Shown one piece after another: positions 1-9,365 of a stretch of DNA of 51,038 bases. The stretch's first letter is position 1, and each line of letters begins with the position of its first letter. Source of the stretch: Phycisphaerales bacterium. GTDB taxonomy: Bacteria; Planctomycetota; Phycisphaerae; Phycisphaerales; SM1A02. The notes under the pieces are model-generated. The model saw only the letters and a program-made list of their open reading frames with translations, was not told the origin of the DNA and ran no database searches. The position numbers were made by a program, and so were the translations under genes. Location of the stretch: contig CP070772.1 in the NCBI GenBank assembly GCA_020345805.1, forward strand, positions 3,809,470 to 3,860,507, read 5' to 3'.

Positions 1-1
1 G

Positions 2-79
2 GACCGGGAGACCATACTGGCCATTCGATTTGTTGACGCCGCGGTGGGGATGCTGCCGCCGGTCCGACGAGCGGCATAA
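2..79 (+). CDS. possible 3' end of a gene cut by the window edge
   Basis: Frame 2 is open from the window edge to TAA at 77-79 (25 codons, ending ...VRRAA). A rho-independent terminator follows about 70 bases later on the same strand, which fits the tail of a plus-strand gene. The other two plus frames are less suitable: frame 1 stops at 34-36 and frame 3 runs on through the terminator. Too little is visible to name the protein, and the call rests mainly on the terminator. Confidence 0.3.
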   Translation, partial: DRETILAIRFVDAAVGMLPPVRRAA

Positions 80-147
80 CCGCTGCAGAAAACGCACTCG
101 CCGTGAGGGGCGGGACAAAATGCGCTCAGGTGCGGAGAAAGATCTTC

Positions 148-184
148 GAGTCCCGGTCGCAAAACGCCGGGACTCTTGTTTTTG
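148..184 (+). terminator. rho-independent terminator
   Basis: A perfect 9-bp stem, GAGTCCCGG (148-156) with CCGGGACTC (167-175), has a 10-base A-rich loop and is followed at once by TTGTTTTTG. This is a textbook intrinsic terminator for the plus strand. It ends transcription of whatever enters from the left edge and insulates nadA. Confidence 0.85.
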
Positions 185-368
185 CGTTGTCGCAGATCCT
201 TCCTCGCCCCGCCCCCCCGTCGTCTGGCGCGGGCGGGTTGCGGCAGAGGCCTCCCCCCATGCGGTGGAACAATTACCGTTCTGGGCGGGTTCTCAGCAAT
301 GAGCCTCGTCCCGGACCCACCAGGCATACCATAACGAGGTAATCCGCCCCTCCTGCAGGAGTCATTCC

Positions 369-1583
369 ATGCTCTGGCAACCATCGTTGCCCGAACGCTA
401 CCTGGCCTTCTCCGATGCTGAACTGGCCGAGCAGATCACTGCACGGCGAGCGGAGTTGGGCGACGACCTGCTTATCCTCGGTCATCACTATCAGCAGGAT
501 TCGGTGGTGCAGCACGCGGATCTGCGCGGCGACAGCCTGAAGCTTGCCCAGATGGCCGCGGAAGAAGCGTCGAAGCGCGGCACGAAGTACATCGTCTTCT
601 GCGGGGTGCATTTCATGGCCGAGACCGCTGAGATCGTCACCGACGATTCGGTGCAGGTGATCCTGCCGGACATGTCCGCGGGCTGCTCGATGGCGGACAT
701 GGCCGATTATGACGACACGGTCGAGGCTTGGGATGTCATGCACGAGGCGCTGGGACCGCGCTGGAAGGGACGGGTGATCCCCATCACCTATGTCAACTCC
801 TCCGCGGCCATCAAGGCCTTCGTGGGCGAGCATGGCGGGGCTTGCTGCACTTCCAGCAACGCTGATCAGATCTTCGCCTGGGCACTGGCTGGGGGAACTC
901 AGCCCACGGCCGACGGCGAAGAAATAAAGCTGCTCTTCCTACCCGATCAGCATCTGGGGCGCAACACCGCCTCCAACTTCGGCCTTCTCACCGAAGTGGA
1001 CGAGACGGCAGGGAAAGGCAAGTCCGAAACGGCCGTGTGGGATCCGAAGCGGGAAGGCGGCGGACTGACCAAGAAGCAGGTCCGGGAGGCCAAAGTACTC
1101 CTCTGGGCCGGCCACTGCTCTGTCCACCAGCTCTTCCGGCCCGAGCACGTGGAGCAGGTTCGCCGTAAGTTCGCCGATAACGGCGGCGTGACGGTCATCG
1201 TGCACCCCGAGTGCAGCAAGGAAGTGGTGGACCTGGCCGATTTGAGCGGATCGACGGAGAACATCCGCCGGCGGATCGAGAACGCCGAGCCCGGCACCAA
1301 CTGGGCCGTGGGAACCGAGGTTCACCTGGTCAATCGCCTGGCTGATGAAGTCGCCTCACGCGGCGTCAACGTGATGATGCTCAGCGAGTGCCAGTGCCTT
1401 TGCACCACGATGTATCGCATTGAGCCGAAGAACCTGCTGTGGATTCTGGACAACCTTGCCGATGGAAAGGTTGTCAATCGAATCACGGTGACGGAGTACG
1501 TGCAGGAGCGGGCGATACTGGCCCTGGAGCGCATGCTGGCACACGTCGGCCGGCCGGGCAACGTGCCTGCCGCGCACAGCTGA
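369..1583 (+). CDS. nadA: quinolinate synthase NadA
   Basis: 404 residues. NadA condenses iminoaspartate with dihydroxyacetone phosphate to make quinolinate in de novo NAD synthesis, using an oxygen-labile [4Fe-4S] cluster in the cytoplasm. The substrate-binding block GHHYQQDSVVQHAD is near residues 38-51. The cysteines expected to hold the cluster are in AGCSMAD (Cys106), GHCSVHQLF (Cys250) and the C-terminal SECQCLC. HPECSKEV and GTEVHLVNRL are also family blocks. The length fits the longer, Bacillus-like NadA form. The ATG is preceded by AGGAG at 7 bases. No nadB or nadC is in the window, so the gene stands apart from the rest of the pathway. The next gene follows after 56 bases and may be cotranscribed. 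Confidence 0.97.
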   Translation: MLWQPSLPERYLAFSDAELAEQITARRAELGDDLLILGHHYQQDSVVQHADLRGDSLKLAQMAAEEASKRGTKYIVFCGVHFMAETAEIVTDDSVQVILPDMSAGCSMADMADYDDTVEAWDVMHEALGPRWKGRVIPITYVNSSAAIKAFVGEHGGACCTSSNADQIFAWALAGGTQPTADGEEIKLLFLPDQHLGRNTASNFGLLTEVDETAGKGKSETAVWDPKREGGGLTKKQVREAKVLLWAGHCSVHQLFRPEHVEQVRRKFADNGGVTVIVHPECSKEVVDLADLSGSTENIRRRIENAEPGTNWAVGTEVHLVNRLADEVASRGVNVMMLSECQCLCTTMYRIEPKNLLWILDNLADGKVVNRITVTEYVQERAILALERMLAHVGRPGNVPAAHS

Positions 1584-1639
1584 GCGACCGTCGGATCGGC
1601 TGCTGCACCTGCCTCCGTTTTCTCGCGGGTGAGATTCTC

Positions 1640-4600
1640 ATGGCTGCATCACGCCGAGGCAGGAAGATCCTTATCGGCATCACCATCCTGGTGCTGCTCC
1701 TGGCCGTCATCATCGCTCTGCTGCCCTCCCTGGCCCAAACGGGACCGGGCCGGTCGTTCATCGCCGGGGCAATCAGCGGCCGGATCAACGGCAAGGCGGA
1801 GATCGACGGACTCGACCTGAGCTGGTTCGGCGAGCAAACCGTGACTGGCCTGACCATCATCGATGCATCGGGCGGTGAAGCGGCGAGTCTCGACATCACC
1901 CTGAGCGAGGGTCTGTTATCCCTGATCTTCGGCATGGACCAGCTCGATGTCTCGCTGGCCGGCTCGCTCGACGGCGAGCTTCGTAAAGACGGCGGCCTCA
2001 GCTTCTCCGACCTGATGCTCGCCGAAGAGAAGCAGGAAAGGCCCGACGAGCCCGACAAGGATGCAGAAAAGCCAATCGCGCTGACGGGACTGCCCCGCAC
2101 AACCGTGCAGATCGCGGACCTGAAATTGACGGTCCGGGAAGCGGGCCGTGACCGCGACCTCGTGCTGGAGCGACTCGCCGGCGAGGTAAGCTTTGTCCCG
2201 GGCGGCCGGAGCATCGTGAATCTCCAAAGCCCCACCCGCAGCGGCAATCTCATCGGCTCGGTCAGCGTGCGGATCGATGCGAACAACTTGTTTGACCGCA
2301 ACGGCGTGCTGACCCCGGACGGGGCAACGCTGGAGGCGACCGGGACCCTGCGTCTGCTGCCCGTGTTCTTCGACGAGACAATGGAGCAGGTTGAAGAGCT
2401 GGTGCTCACCGCACAGTCAGATGACCTGGCTCGAAAACTGGTGGCGGGAATCAATCTTCAGGCGACCGCGAAGGACGGAGCCACGAGTCATTTGAAAGCC
2501 GGGGTAGTCGTCGGACGGCCGCCGGACTCCGCCGACGCACCGTTCTTCGCCCTTGAGAACATCTCCGGTTCGCTCGAGGCCCGCGACGTGGCGACGGCGC
2601 TTCTTCAGCCCTTCGCCGCCGGTACCGGCATCGACATCAACCGAGATCTGGGCCCGAGGATTGACGCCGACGCCACATTCGGAGAGGAGCAGGACGAGGC
2701 GGTTCAGATCAGAGTCGCTGCTGATCACGCTACGGTGGAAATGAGCGGGATCGTGAACGCCGACGAAGGCTCCTTCATCGGAGAGAAGCTCCGCCTGCAG
2801 GCACGGATTGATCCCGGGCTTGTCGCCGCTTTGACGAATCTGTCGATAGACAATGCTACCGACCTCAACGTCAATCTGTCATCCTTCCGCATTCCGGGCC
2901 GCAACCTTGAAGGCGTGCGGTCGTGGGACGAGTTGGCCGCTACCGGAACAGCCGGCATTGCCGCTCCCATCATCCTCGCCCTCGCCCCGGACGCTTCGCC
3001 ATCGCTCTCAATCGACGACTTGTCGCTGAGCATCGCCTTCGACAGACTGGGTGAAGGTGTTCAATGCCAGGCGTCGGCGTCGATCGAGGGCGGCTCAATC
3101 ACCGTCGACGAGCGGATCACCGGTTTGATTGACTCCGAAGGCGCGCTCTCACCGCGCAGCGCCCGTCCCGCAGGGTCGATCGAGATCCGTAATCTCGATG
3201 GCGAGCTGGTCGCGTCGTTCCTGCCCGAAGCCGCAGCCGCGGTGAAGCCGTTACTCGACGGACCGATCGATTTCAAAGTGATCACGAAACCTGAAGGGGA
3301 AGCGTTGCAGGCGGATCTGCAGGCCGACGGCCGGGCGTTTAGCGCAGCCGTTTCCGCCGGGCTCATCGGCGACCTGCTCCGCGTCGACTCTGCCGGCGCG
3401 GATCTGACGATCACGCCCGCTCTCGCCGCCGCGCTGCAGAGGGAAGCCGAAGAGCCGATCGTTCCGGTAAAGGATACGAAGATCAGCATCACGGTCGAGC
3501 CGTTTGATATGCCCGGCCTTGCGCTTCCGTCTCAACCGCTTGTCGCACACGTGACGGGCGATGACACCGTTCTGTCGCAGCTTCCCGGCCTGGGGCTGCT
3601 GGCCGAAGGCGAGACGCTCTCGATCCGCGAACTGTCGGCCGATCTCACCGCCCGTGTGGCCGAGGCGAGGTCTTACGCTATCACCGCCGGGGCCGTGCTG
3701 CACCGCCCGTCGGCGGAGCGCAACCTGGGCCGCTTGCGCTGTGAAGTGCACGCGGAGACGACCGGCGAGGTCATGAATCCGCAGGGTGCGCTGGAACTGC
3801 GAAACATCTCGCTGAATCACCTGGAATCGATGCTCGGCAAGCCGCGGGGCACATTCTCCGGCTGGCTCGGCAATCGCGGGGACGTTTCAGCCGAACTCAC
3901 GGGAGAGCCGGACCGCAGGGAAGTCCGGATCGAATCGGACATGCCCAACTTCACCGGTCGCTTTGTCGCCGTAGCTGATGAGAAGGTGATCTCGGTTACG
4001 GCGGAAGATGCGACGTTGACCCTTCGGCGTGAGGCCCTTCAACGGTTCCTCGCAACCGAGAGCAGCGGCGCAGAAGAAGACGCCGCCGGAACGGCCCTGA
4101 CCGTGAATGCCGATCTTCCGCTGATGATGCAGGTGAAGCAATGCCGCCTGCCCAGGGCGATCCTGGCCGGCGAAGCGCCGGAGCCGGAGCAAGCTAAGGT
4201 GGATCTGCGTCTCACCGGCGGGCCTCTGCAGATCGCCAACGCCAACGGCGGACGGGCGGCACTGGACAACCTGCGTCTGACCGTCGGAGTCGACAATCTG
4301 ATTGAAGGTGTTGGTTTCTCCCTCACCGGCGAGGCCGCAGGCGGTGCCGAGGGCGCGACCGGAGAGATCGAGGTCAATGGCAAGCTCACCGGATTCCTCG
4401 CCGAGGACTCATCGTTCGATACCGCCGGCGCGACTCTCCAGATGACCGCCGAGGGGCAGCAGGTGCCCACCGCGGTGGCCGACGTTCTGGGCAGCATGGG
4501 CGGTCTGCTCGTGGCCGCGGTCGGACCTCTCATGAACGTCGAGGCGAACGCCGAAGACTTCTCCGCCTCCGCGGGCAAGCTTGATTTCCATCTGGAAACC

Positions 4601-5323
4601 GACAACGGCTGGCTGGAAGGGATGCTCCGGGGCAAGGAGCAGTCGCTCCGCACCACCAGGATCAAGCCGGTCAGAGCAGAGCTGGCCCTCACTAAACCGC
4701 TCCGTGATCGACTGCTGTACAAGATCCATCCGCTGCTTGCCGACATCCGCACCACCGAGCAGCCCCTGCGCGTCAGCGTGCCCTACGGCGTTATCCCTGT
4801 GGACGGCGACGTGACCAAGCTGAAGGCCGACCTGGAGATCACCGTCGGGGCGGTGGAACTGGACAGTGGATCCACCGTCCTCGGCCTGCTCGTGCTCTTC
4901 GATGAGACTCATAAGTCAACCATCGGCGGCTTCATCGAGCCCATCAAGGCCCGCATCCGCAACGGGGTCGTAACCTACGAGTCATTCGACGTGCGGCTTG
5001 ACAAGTACACCCTCACCTACTCCGGCCAGATCGACCTGAACAAGGGCGAAGTGGATCTGCGCACGCAGATTCCGCTGGCCGGTCTGGCGATGTCTGTGGA
5101 GGAATTGGCGGGCTACGCGGACAAGATCATCGTTCCGCTGGTGACAAGAGGGAAGTTCGGCGATCTCAGGACGCGGATCGATGATGATTTCGACCTGGAG
5201 GAGGCGGCGACCCGCGCCGGCTTCCGAGGCGTGCTTGATGATCTATTGAAGGACACGGGCTTCCCGATCGGCGACCTCCTGGACCTGCTGCAGGAATCCG
5301 GGGGAAAACAGGGCGGCGGATGA
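1640..5323 (+). CDS. AsmA-like giant membrane-anchored protein
   Basis: 1227 residues. The N-terminus is basic (MAASRRGRK) followed by one hydrophobic segment at about 10-31. The long periplasmic-type remainder is built of repetitive beta-rich stretches dominated by acidic and small residues. The last 120 residues (T-L-x-Y-S-G-x-I-D-L, then P-L-A-G-L, then G-x-F-G-D-L) resemble the C-terminal region of AsmA/TamB/DUF748-type proteins, which bridge the inner membrane and envelope and are linked to lipid transport or outer-membrane protein assembly. The reading frame is open back to 1439, inside nadA, but ATG 1640 immediately precedes the signal-anchor and has a weak GGTGAG upstream. Family placement is by architecture, not by a diagnostic motif; the exact role is unknown. 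Confidence 0.72.
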   Translation: MAASRRGRKILIGITILVLLLAVIIALLPSLAQTGPGRSFIAGAISGRINGKAEIDGLDLSWFGEQTVTGLTIIDASGGEAASLDITLSEGLLSLIFGMDQLDVSLAGSLDGELRKDGGLSFSDLMLAEEKQERPDEPDKDAEKPIALTGLPRTTVQIADLKLTVREAGRDRDLVLERLAGEVSFVPGGRSIVNLQSPTRSGNLIGSVSVRIDANNLFDRNGVLTPDGATLEATGTLRLLPVFFDETMEQVEELVLTAQSDDLARKLVAGINLQATAKDGATSHLKAGVVVGRPPDSADAPFFALENISGSLEARDVATALLQPFAAGTGIDINRDLGPRIDADATFGEEQDEAVQIRVAADHATVEMSGIVNADEGSFIGEKLRLQARIDPGLVAALTNLSIDNATDLNVNLSSFRIPGRNLEGVRSWDELAATGTAGIAAPIILALAPDASPSLSIDDLSLSIAFDRLGEGVQCQASASIEGGSITVDERITGLIDSEGALSPRSARPAGSIEIRNLDGELVASFLPEAAAAVKPLLDGPIDFKVITKPEGEALQADLQADGRAFSAAVSAGLIGDLLRVDSAGADLTITPALAAALQREAEEPIVPVKDTKISITVEPFDMPGLALPSQPLVAHVTGDDTVLSQLPGLGLLAEGETLSIRELSADLTARVAEARSYAITAGAVLHRPSAERNLGRLRCEVHAETTGEVMNPQGALELRNISLNHLESMLGKPRGTFSGWLGNRGDVSAELTGEPDRREVRIESDMPNFTGRFVAVADEKVISVTAEDATLTLRREALQRFLATESSGAEEDAAGTALTVNADLPLMMQVKQCRLPRAILAGEAPEPEQAKVDLRLTGGPLQIANANGGRAALDNLRLTVGVDNLIEGVGFSLTGEAAGGAEGATGEIEVNGKLTGFLAEDSSFDTAGATLQMTAEGQQVPTAVADVLGSMGGLLVAAVGPLMNVEANAEDFSASAGKLDFHLETDNGWLEGMLRGKEQSLRTTRIKPVRAELALTKPLRDRLLYKIHPLLADIRTTEQPLRVSVPYGVIPVDGDVTKLKADLEITVGAVELDSGSTVLGLLVLFDETHKSTIGGFIEPIKARIRNGVVTYESFDVRLDKYTLTYSGQIDLNKGEVDLRTQIPLAGLAMSVEELAGYADKIIVPLVTRGKFGDLRTRIDDDFDLEEAATRAGFRGVLDDLLKDTGFPIGDLLDLLQESGGKQGGG

Positions 5324-5340
5324 TGCGATCATCCAGCCCG

Positions 5341-6459
5341 CTACATCGCCTTCAGAGGATCCTCATCTTTTTCCGAGATCAGGAACGCCACCTCCGGCAG
5401 CGCCTGCTGAAGCCTTTTTGCCAGGATCTTGAGGTATCCGCGCTCGGTGTTGGTGTGACCGGCCAGGACCACCGTGCAGCCACGCGCCTGGGCGCTGAGC
5501 AGATCATGATGGCGCATCTCACCGGTCAGGAAAAGCTCGCATCCCTGACGGATCGCCTCATCCAGCACCGAAACACCCGCTCCGGGACAGAGGCCGATGG
5601 TGGAATAACGGCTCGGCGCGTTGCGTCCGACGCTTGCCCGCAGGTGAGCGACCCCAAGGCGGGACTTGATGCGCTGCGCGAGGCTCTTCAACGAGGCCGG
5701 CTGATCGAGACGGATGCGCCGCCCGATGCCGACTCCCCGCATCGGTCGCGGCTGAAGTCGATAGATCTCGATCGGCGGCTCCTCGTAGGGATGAAACTCC
5801 CGCACGGCCATGACCGCCAGGGCCACCGCGTCGGCCGGGCAGACCATCTCCAAGCGCACTTCATCCACCCGCTGCAGGGTGCCCTTTTCGCCCACCGCCG
5901 GGTCGGTGTTCTCGCCGCCCAGGAAGGTCCCCGTGCCGGGGATCTCGAACGAACACAGCTCATACTCGCCGATACGGCCGGCCCCCACCGCCGCCAGGCT
6001 GTTTCGCAATTGATCGACCGCCTCCACCGGGCAGAAGGTGACGATTTTCCGCTCCTCGGTTCTCGGCGATGACTCGTAGACATCCAGAGCCCGGGTGTCG
6101 CCGGAACCCAGGCCTTCGGCCAGCCAGTCGTTCACCCCACCCGGAGCCGCATCCAGAGCGGTATGCGGACTGTGTACGCTGATTCCCGCCCGGGCCGCCT
6201 CCAGCACAATCCGCTGCCGGGTGGTGGCGTCGGTGAGTCTCGTGAACGGCTCGAAGATCACCGGGTGGTAGGCGATGATCATCTTGACCTTCGCCTCGAT
6301 CGCCTCGCGAAGCACCTCTTCGGTCAGATCGATCGTGAGCATGACCGGCGAGCCCGACCAATCGTGCGAACCTATGAGCAGGCCAACGTTGTCCCAGTCG
6401 CAGGCGTGGTCCAGCGGTGCTATGGCCTCGATCGCCTCGACAACCTCCCTAACGTTCAT
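5341..6459 (-). CDS. Nif3-family dinuclear metal-centre protein
   Basis: 372 residues, the size of the long bacterial Nif3/YqfO form with an inserted CutA1/PII-like domain. The N-terminal half has DNVGLLIG and the metal-site block AYHPVIF. The first position is Tyr, as in eukaryotic NIF3L1-like members, rather than His as in many bacterial ones. HTALDAAPGGVND supplies the Asp ligand. The insert is about residues 130-235 (ERKIVTFCP... to EFHPYEEPP). The C-terminal half ends with TGEMRHHDLL and GHTNTERGY, giving the remaining His/Glu ligands. Biochemical function is unsettled; GTP cyclohydrolase annotations of this family are poorly supported. ATG 6459 begins the conserved MNVREVVEAIE; the frame extends to 6618 but that part has no family features. 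Convergent with the AsmA-like gene, 17 bases apart. Confidence 0.92.
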   Translation of the reverse strand: MNVREVVEAIEAIAPLDHACDWDNVGLLIGSHDWSGSPVMLTIDLTEEVLREAIEAKVKMIIAYHPVIFEPFTRLTDATTRQRIVLEAARAGISVHSPHTALDAAPGGVNDWLAEGLGSGDTRALDVYESSPRTEERKIVTFCPVEAVDQLRNSLAAVGAGRIGEYELCSFEIPGTGTFLGGENTDPAVGEKGTLQRVDEVRLEMVCPADAVALAVMAVREFHPYEEPPIEIYRLQPRPMRGVGIGRRIRLDQPASLKSLAQRIKSRLGVAHLRASVGRNAPSRYSTIGLCPGAGVSVLDEAIRQGCELFLTGEMRHHDLLSAQARGCTVVLAGHTNTERGYLKILAKRLQQALPEVAFLISEKDEDPLKAM

Positions 6460-6741
6460 AGTCGCTCTCCGTTGTGCTCGGGTCAGAGCGAGGCCGCCGC
6501 GGAATCGGTCCGCGCGTTCACCTGAGTCTCCGGATTCTACGGCAACCCGGTCCCGGCCGCGCCCGCCGATCGACTCTGGCTCCTCATGCACCGGCCCGGT
6601 GGGCCGAAGAGACATCACCGATAACGCCGATATGTACTGTCGCCGGGCGAATTACGCCGGATCGCGATCCGTCCCGGCATCCGGCCCGTATGACCCTGGG
6701 AGATTCCACCCCCGCCGGGGGGCAGATGGGAGAAGCTTCAC

Positions 6742-8169
6742 GTGACCGGAACTGAAAGCTGCACTCCGCAGACCGAATCCGCCGACCGGCGCTCCAGGGG
6801 GCGCAAGCACTTTGTGCTCGACACCAACGTGCTCCTGCACAACCCCAAATCCATCTTCATGTTCGACGACAACGAAGTCGTCATCCCGCTGTCGGTCATC
6901 GAGGAGCTCGATCACTTCAAGAAGAACACCGACGACACCGGCCGCAACGCCCGTCAGATCATCCGCCAGATCGACCGGCTGCGCAGGGAGGGGCATCTGT
7001 TCGAAGGCGTGCCGATCAACGATCGCGGCGGGACCCTGCGCATCGATCGATGCGATCAGGACCTGCCTTTCAATCTCGATCTGGGCATCGTGGACAACCG
7101 CATCCTCGCCGTCGCTCACTCTCTGAAGAGCCAGGGCGAACGCACGGTCTTCATCTCCATGGATATCAACGCCCGGGTCAAGGCTGATGCCCTGGGGATT
7201 GGTGTACAGGATTTTGAGGCCGACAAGGTCGATCCGGAATGGCTGTTCACCGGGTACGCCCACGTTTCCGTGCCCGGCGAGTTGATCGATGAGCTCTATG
7301 CCGAGCGCCAACTGCCCATCAGTCGCCTCGAGCCGTTCCTGCGCATGGAGGGTGAGGACGGTGAAGAAGTGGAGATCGAACTGACCTGCAATCAGTACCT
7401 GGTGCTGAAGGCGGTGGATGAGGAATCCCACGCCGGCCTGGCCCGTCTGCTTGCGGACACCGAGCACATCATCCCCATCGCCGGCCCCCGCCGCCCCATC
7501 TTCGGGGTGATGGCCCGCAACGTCGAGCAGACCATGGCCCTGGATCTGCTGCTCGATGATGACATTCGCCTCATCAGCCTGCTCGGCTCGGCGGGCACGG
7601 GCAAGACCCTTCTCGCTCTCGCGGCGGGCATGCACAAGGTCTACAAGGACGAGCGCTACGACAAGCTGCTCGTGGCCCGACCGGTCATGCCCCTGGGTCG
7701 CGACATCGGCTATCTGCCCGGCGACAAGGACGAGAAGCTCGCCATGTGGATGCAGCCGATCTTCGACAACCTCGCCTACCTCCTTTCCACCCGCGGCAGC
7801 CACATGAACCAGCCCGACAGCCTCACCACCGAGCAGCGAATCGACAAGCTCATTGACGACGGCAAGCTCGTGCTGGAGCCTCTGACTTACATTCGAGGCC
7901 GTTCCATCCCCCATCAGTTCCTCGTCGTGGATGAGGTTCAGAACCTTTCGCCGCACGAGGTCAAGACCATCGTCTCCCGGGCCGGCGATGGGACGAAGAT
8001 CATCCTCACCGGCGACATCAATCAGATCGACAATCCGTATCTGGACGCCTCCAGCAACGGGCTCAGCTTTCTCGTGGAGCGCATGAAGGGCCAGAGCCTG
8101 CACGGCCACGTTACCCTGGCCAAGACCGAGCGCAGTACGCTCGCCAGCCTCGCTGCGGAAATCTTGTAG
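6742..8169 (+). CDS. PhoH family protein with N-terminal PIN domain
   Basis: 475 residues. The PIN-domain nuclease fold spans roughly residues 22-155, with LDTNVLLH (Asp27), an acidic pair at IEELDHF (54-59) and D118. The PhoH ATPase domain spans about 245-470, with Walker A GSAGTGKT at 282-289 and the Walker B-like FLVVDEVQNL. This PIN-PhoH (PhoH2/YlaK-like) arrangement is associated with ATP-dependent RNA unwinding and cleavage, from work on related proteins. The start is GTG, with AGATGGGAGAAG just upstream. It lies alone between a divergent Nif3 gene and the DUF3592 gene 58 bases downstream. Confidence 0.94.
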   Translation: MTGTESCTPQTESADRRSRGRKHFVLDTNVLLHNPKSIFMFDDNEVVIPLSVIEELDHFKKNTDDTGRNARQIIRQIDRLRREGHLFEGVPINDRGGTLRIDRCDQDLPFNLDLGIVDNRILAVAHSLKSQGERTVFISMDINARVKADALGIGVQDFEADKVDPEWLFTGYAHVSVPGELIDELYAERQLPISRLEPFLRMEGEDGEEVEIELTCNQYLVLKAVDEESHAGLARLLADTEHIIPIAGPRRPIFGVMARNVEQTMALDLLLDDDIRLISLLGSAGTGKTLLALAAGMHKVYKDERYDKLLVARPVMPLGRDIGYLPGDKDEKLAMWMQPIFDNLAYLLSTRGSHMNQPDSLTTEQRIDKLIDDGKLVLEPLTYIRGRSIPHQFLVVDEVQNLSPHEVKTIVSRAGDGTKIILTGDINQIDNPYLDASSNGLSFLVERMKGQSLHGHVTLAKTERSTLASLAAEIL

Positions 8170-8227
8170 ACTTTGCGCATCCGGCCCCGTTCTCGACCAC
8201 GAGAGTACGGTCGCGGGAGTCAATGCC

Positions 8228-9283
8228 GTGAGTGACAAGAGAATCAAGAGATCGCGTGGGATCGGTTTCCTCATGTTCTTCGGCCTGTTCTGGACGGCCA
8301 TCGTCGGCTCGTTCGACGTCTTCGTCGGATACAGCGCTTACCGCCAGACGAAAGCCGAATCCTTCCCCACCGTGTCGGGAGTCATACTCTCCAGTGGAAT
8401 CTCGTCGCACCAGTCCACCGACAGCGATGGACACACTACCACCCAGCACAAGGCCGAGATCACGTTCTCATATGAGGTGGTCGGAGTCTCCTATACCGGC
8501 GACACCTACCGCTTCGGCGCGTTCAGCTCGTCCGACCGCGGTCATGCCGAGGGCGTTATCGCCCGGTATCCCGAAGGGGCCGAAGTCGAGGTTCACTACA
8601 ACCCCGCCGATCCGTCCGAAGCGGTGCTGGAAGTCGGCATCGGCGCCATGCAGATGTTTCTGTTCCTGTTCCTCACCCCCTTCAATCTGATCATGCTCTG
8701 GCTGTGGGGAGTGAACATCGGTGCGGTCAGGCGCATGATCACCAGGCCCCCGGCCGGCGGTGTGCCGATAGTCATGCGCGGCGCGACGACACACGTGCGG
8801 CTTCCCCGCATCTCGCCGCTTACCGCCGCCGGGGCGGCCGCCCTGGCCGTTTCATTCATAAGCATCTTCATCATCGCATTCGGCACGGGGATGGACCCGC
8901 CCATGTGGGCGGTTCAGGTCGTATGGGCCGCCGCCCTCGGCCTGGCGATGCTCGTCTATTTCTGGCGAACCTATCTCGTCGGCAGCGGGGCCAAGGATCT
9001 GGTGATCGACGATGGAGCGGGCATGCTCTCTCTGCCGCAGACGTTCGGGCGCAAGGAAGATGTCATTGTTGCGATGGCCGCCGTCGACGCGGTGGAGGTG
9101 AGAACAATCACCCATCACAGCTCCAAGGGCGGCACCAGCTACACCTACGCGCCGGAGCTTTCGTGGCGCGACGAGGGCGGAGAGCTTCAGCGCGACCGGC
9201 TCGCCGAGTGGCACGATGAGGCACGCGCAAAAGCGTTCGTCGACTGGCTGCGCCGGCGCATCGCAGAACACACTCGCGGCTGA
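8228..9283 (+). CDS. DUF3592 membrane protein
   Basis: 351 residues, GTG start. There are predicted membrane segments at about 14-34, 140-160 and a pair near 195-245. Between the first two lies an extracytoplasmic DUF3592 module: FPTVSGVILSSGI opens it, EITFSYEVVGVSYTGDTY is the core strand pair, and YPEGAEVEVHYNPADPSEAVL closes it. The function of DUF3592 is not known. The C-terminal cytoplasmic part (after about 250) reads like a PH-like beta domain. Nothing in the neighbours points to a specific process. Confidence 0.8.
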   Translation: MSDKRIKRSRGIGFLMFFGLFWTAIVGSFDVFVGYSAYRQTKAESFPTVSGVILSSGISSHQSTDSDGHTTTQHKAEITFSYEVVGVSYTGDTYRFGAFSSSDRGHAEGVIARYPEGAEVEVHYNPADPSEAVLEVGIGAMQMFLFLFLTPFNLIMLWLWGVNIGAVRRMITRPPAGGVPIVMRGATTHVRLPRISPLTAAGAAALAVSFISIFIIAFGTGMDPPMWAVQVVWAAALGLAMLVYFWRTYLVGSGAKDLVIDDGAGMLSLPQTFGRKEDVIVAMAAVDAVEVRTITHHSSKGGTSYTYAPELSWRDEGGELQRDRLAEWHDEARAKAFVDWLRRRIAEHTRG

Positions 9284-9365
9284 CTGTGAACGCCGCCTCC
9301 GGCTCTCGACAACCGGGGGTTTTCTTCAGCGCCTGATACAATCTGCGCCAAGAGGTGCCCAAGTC

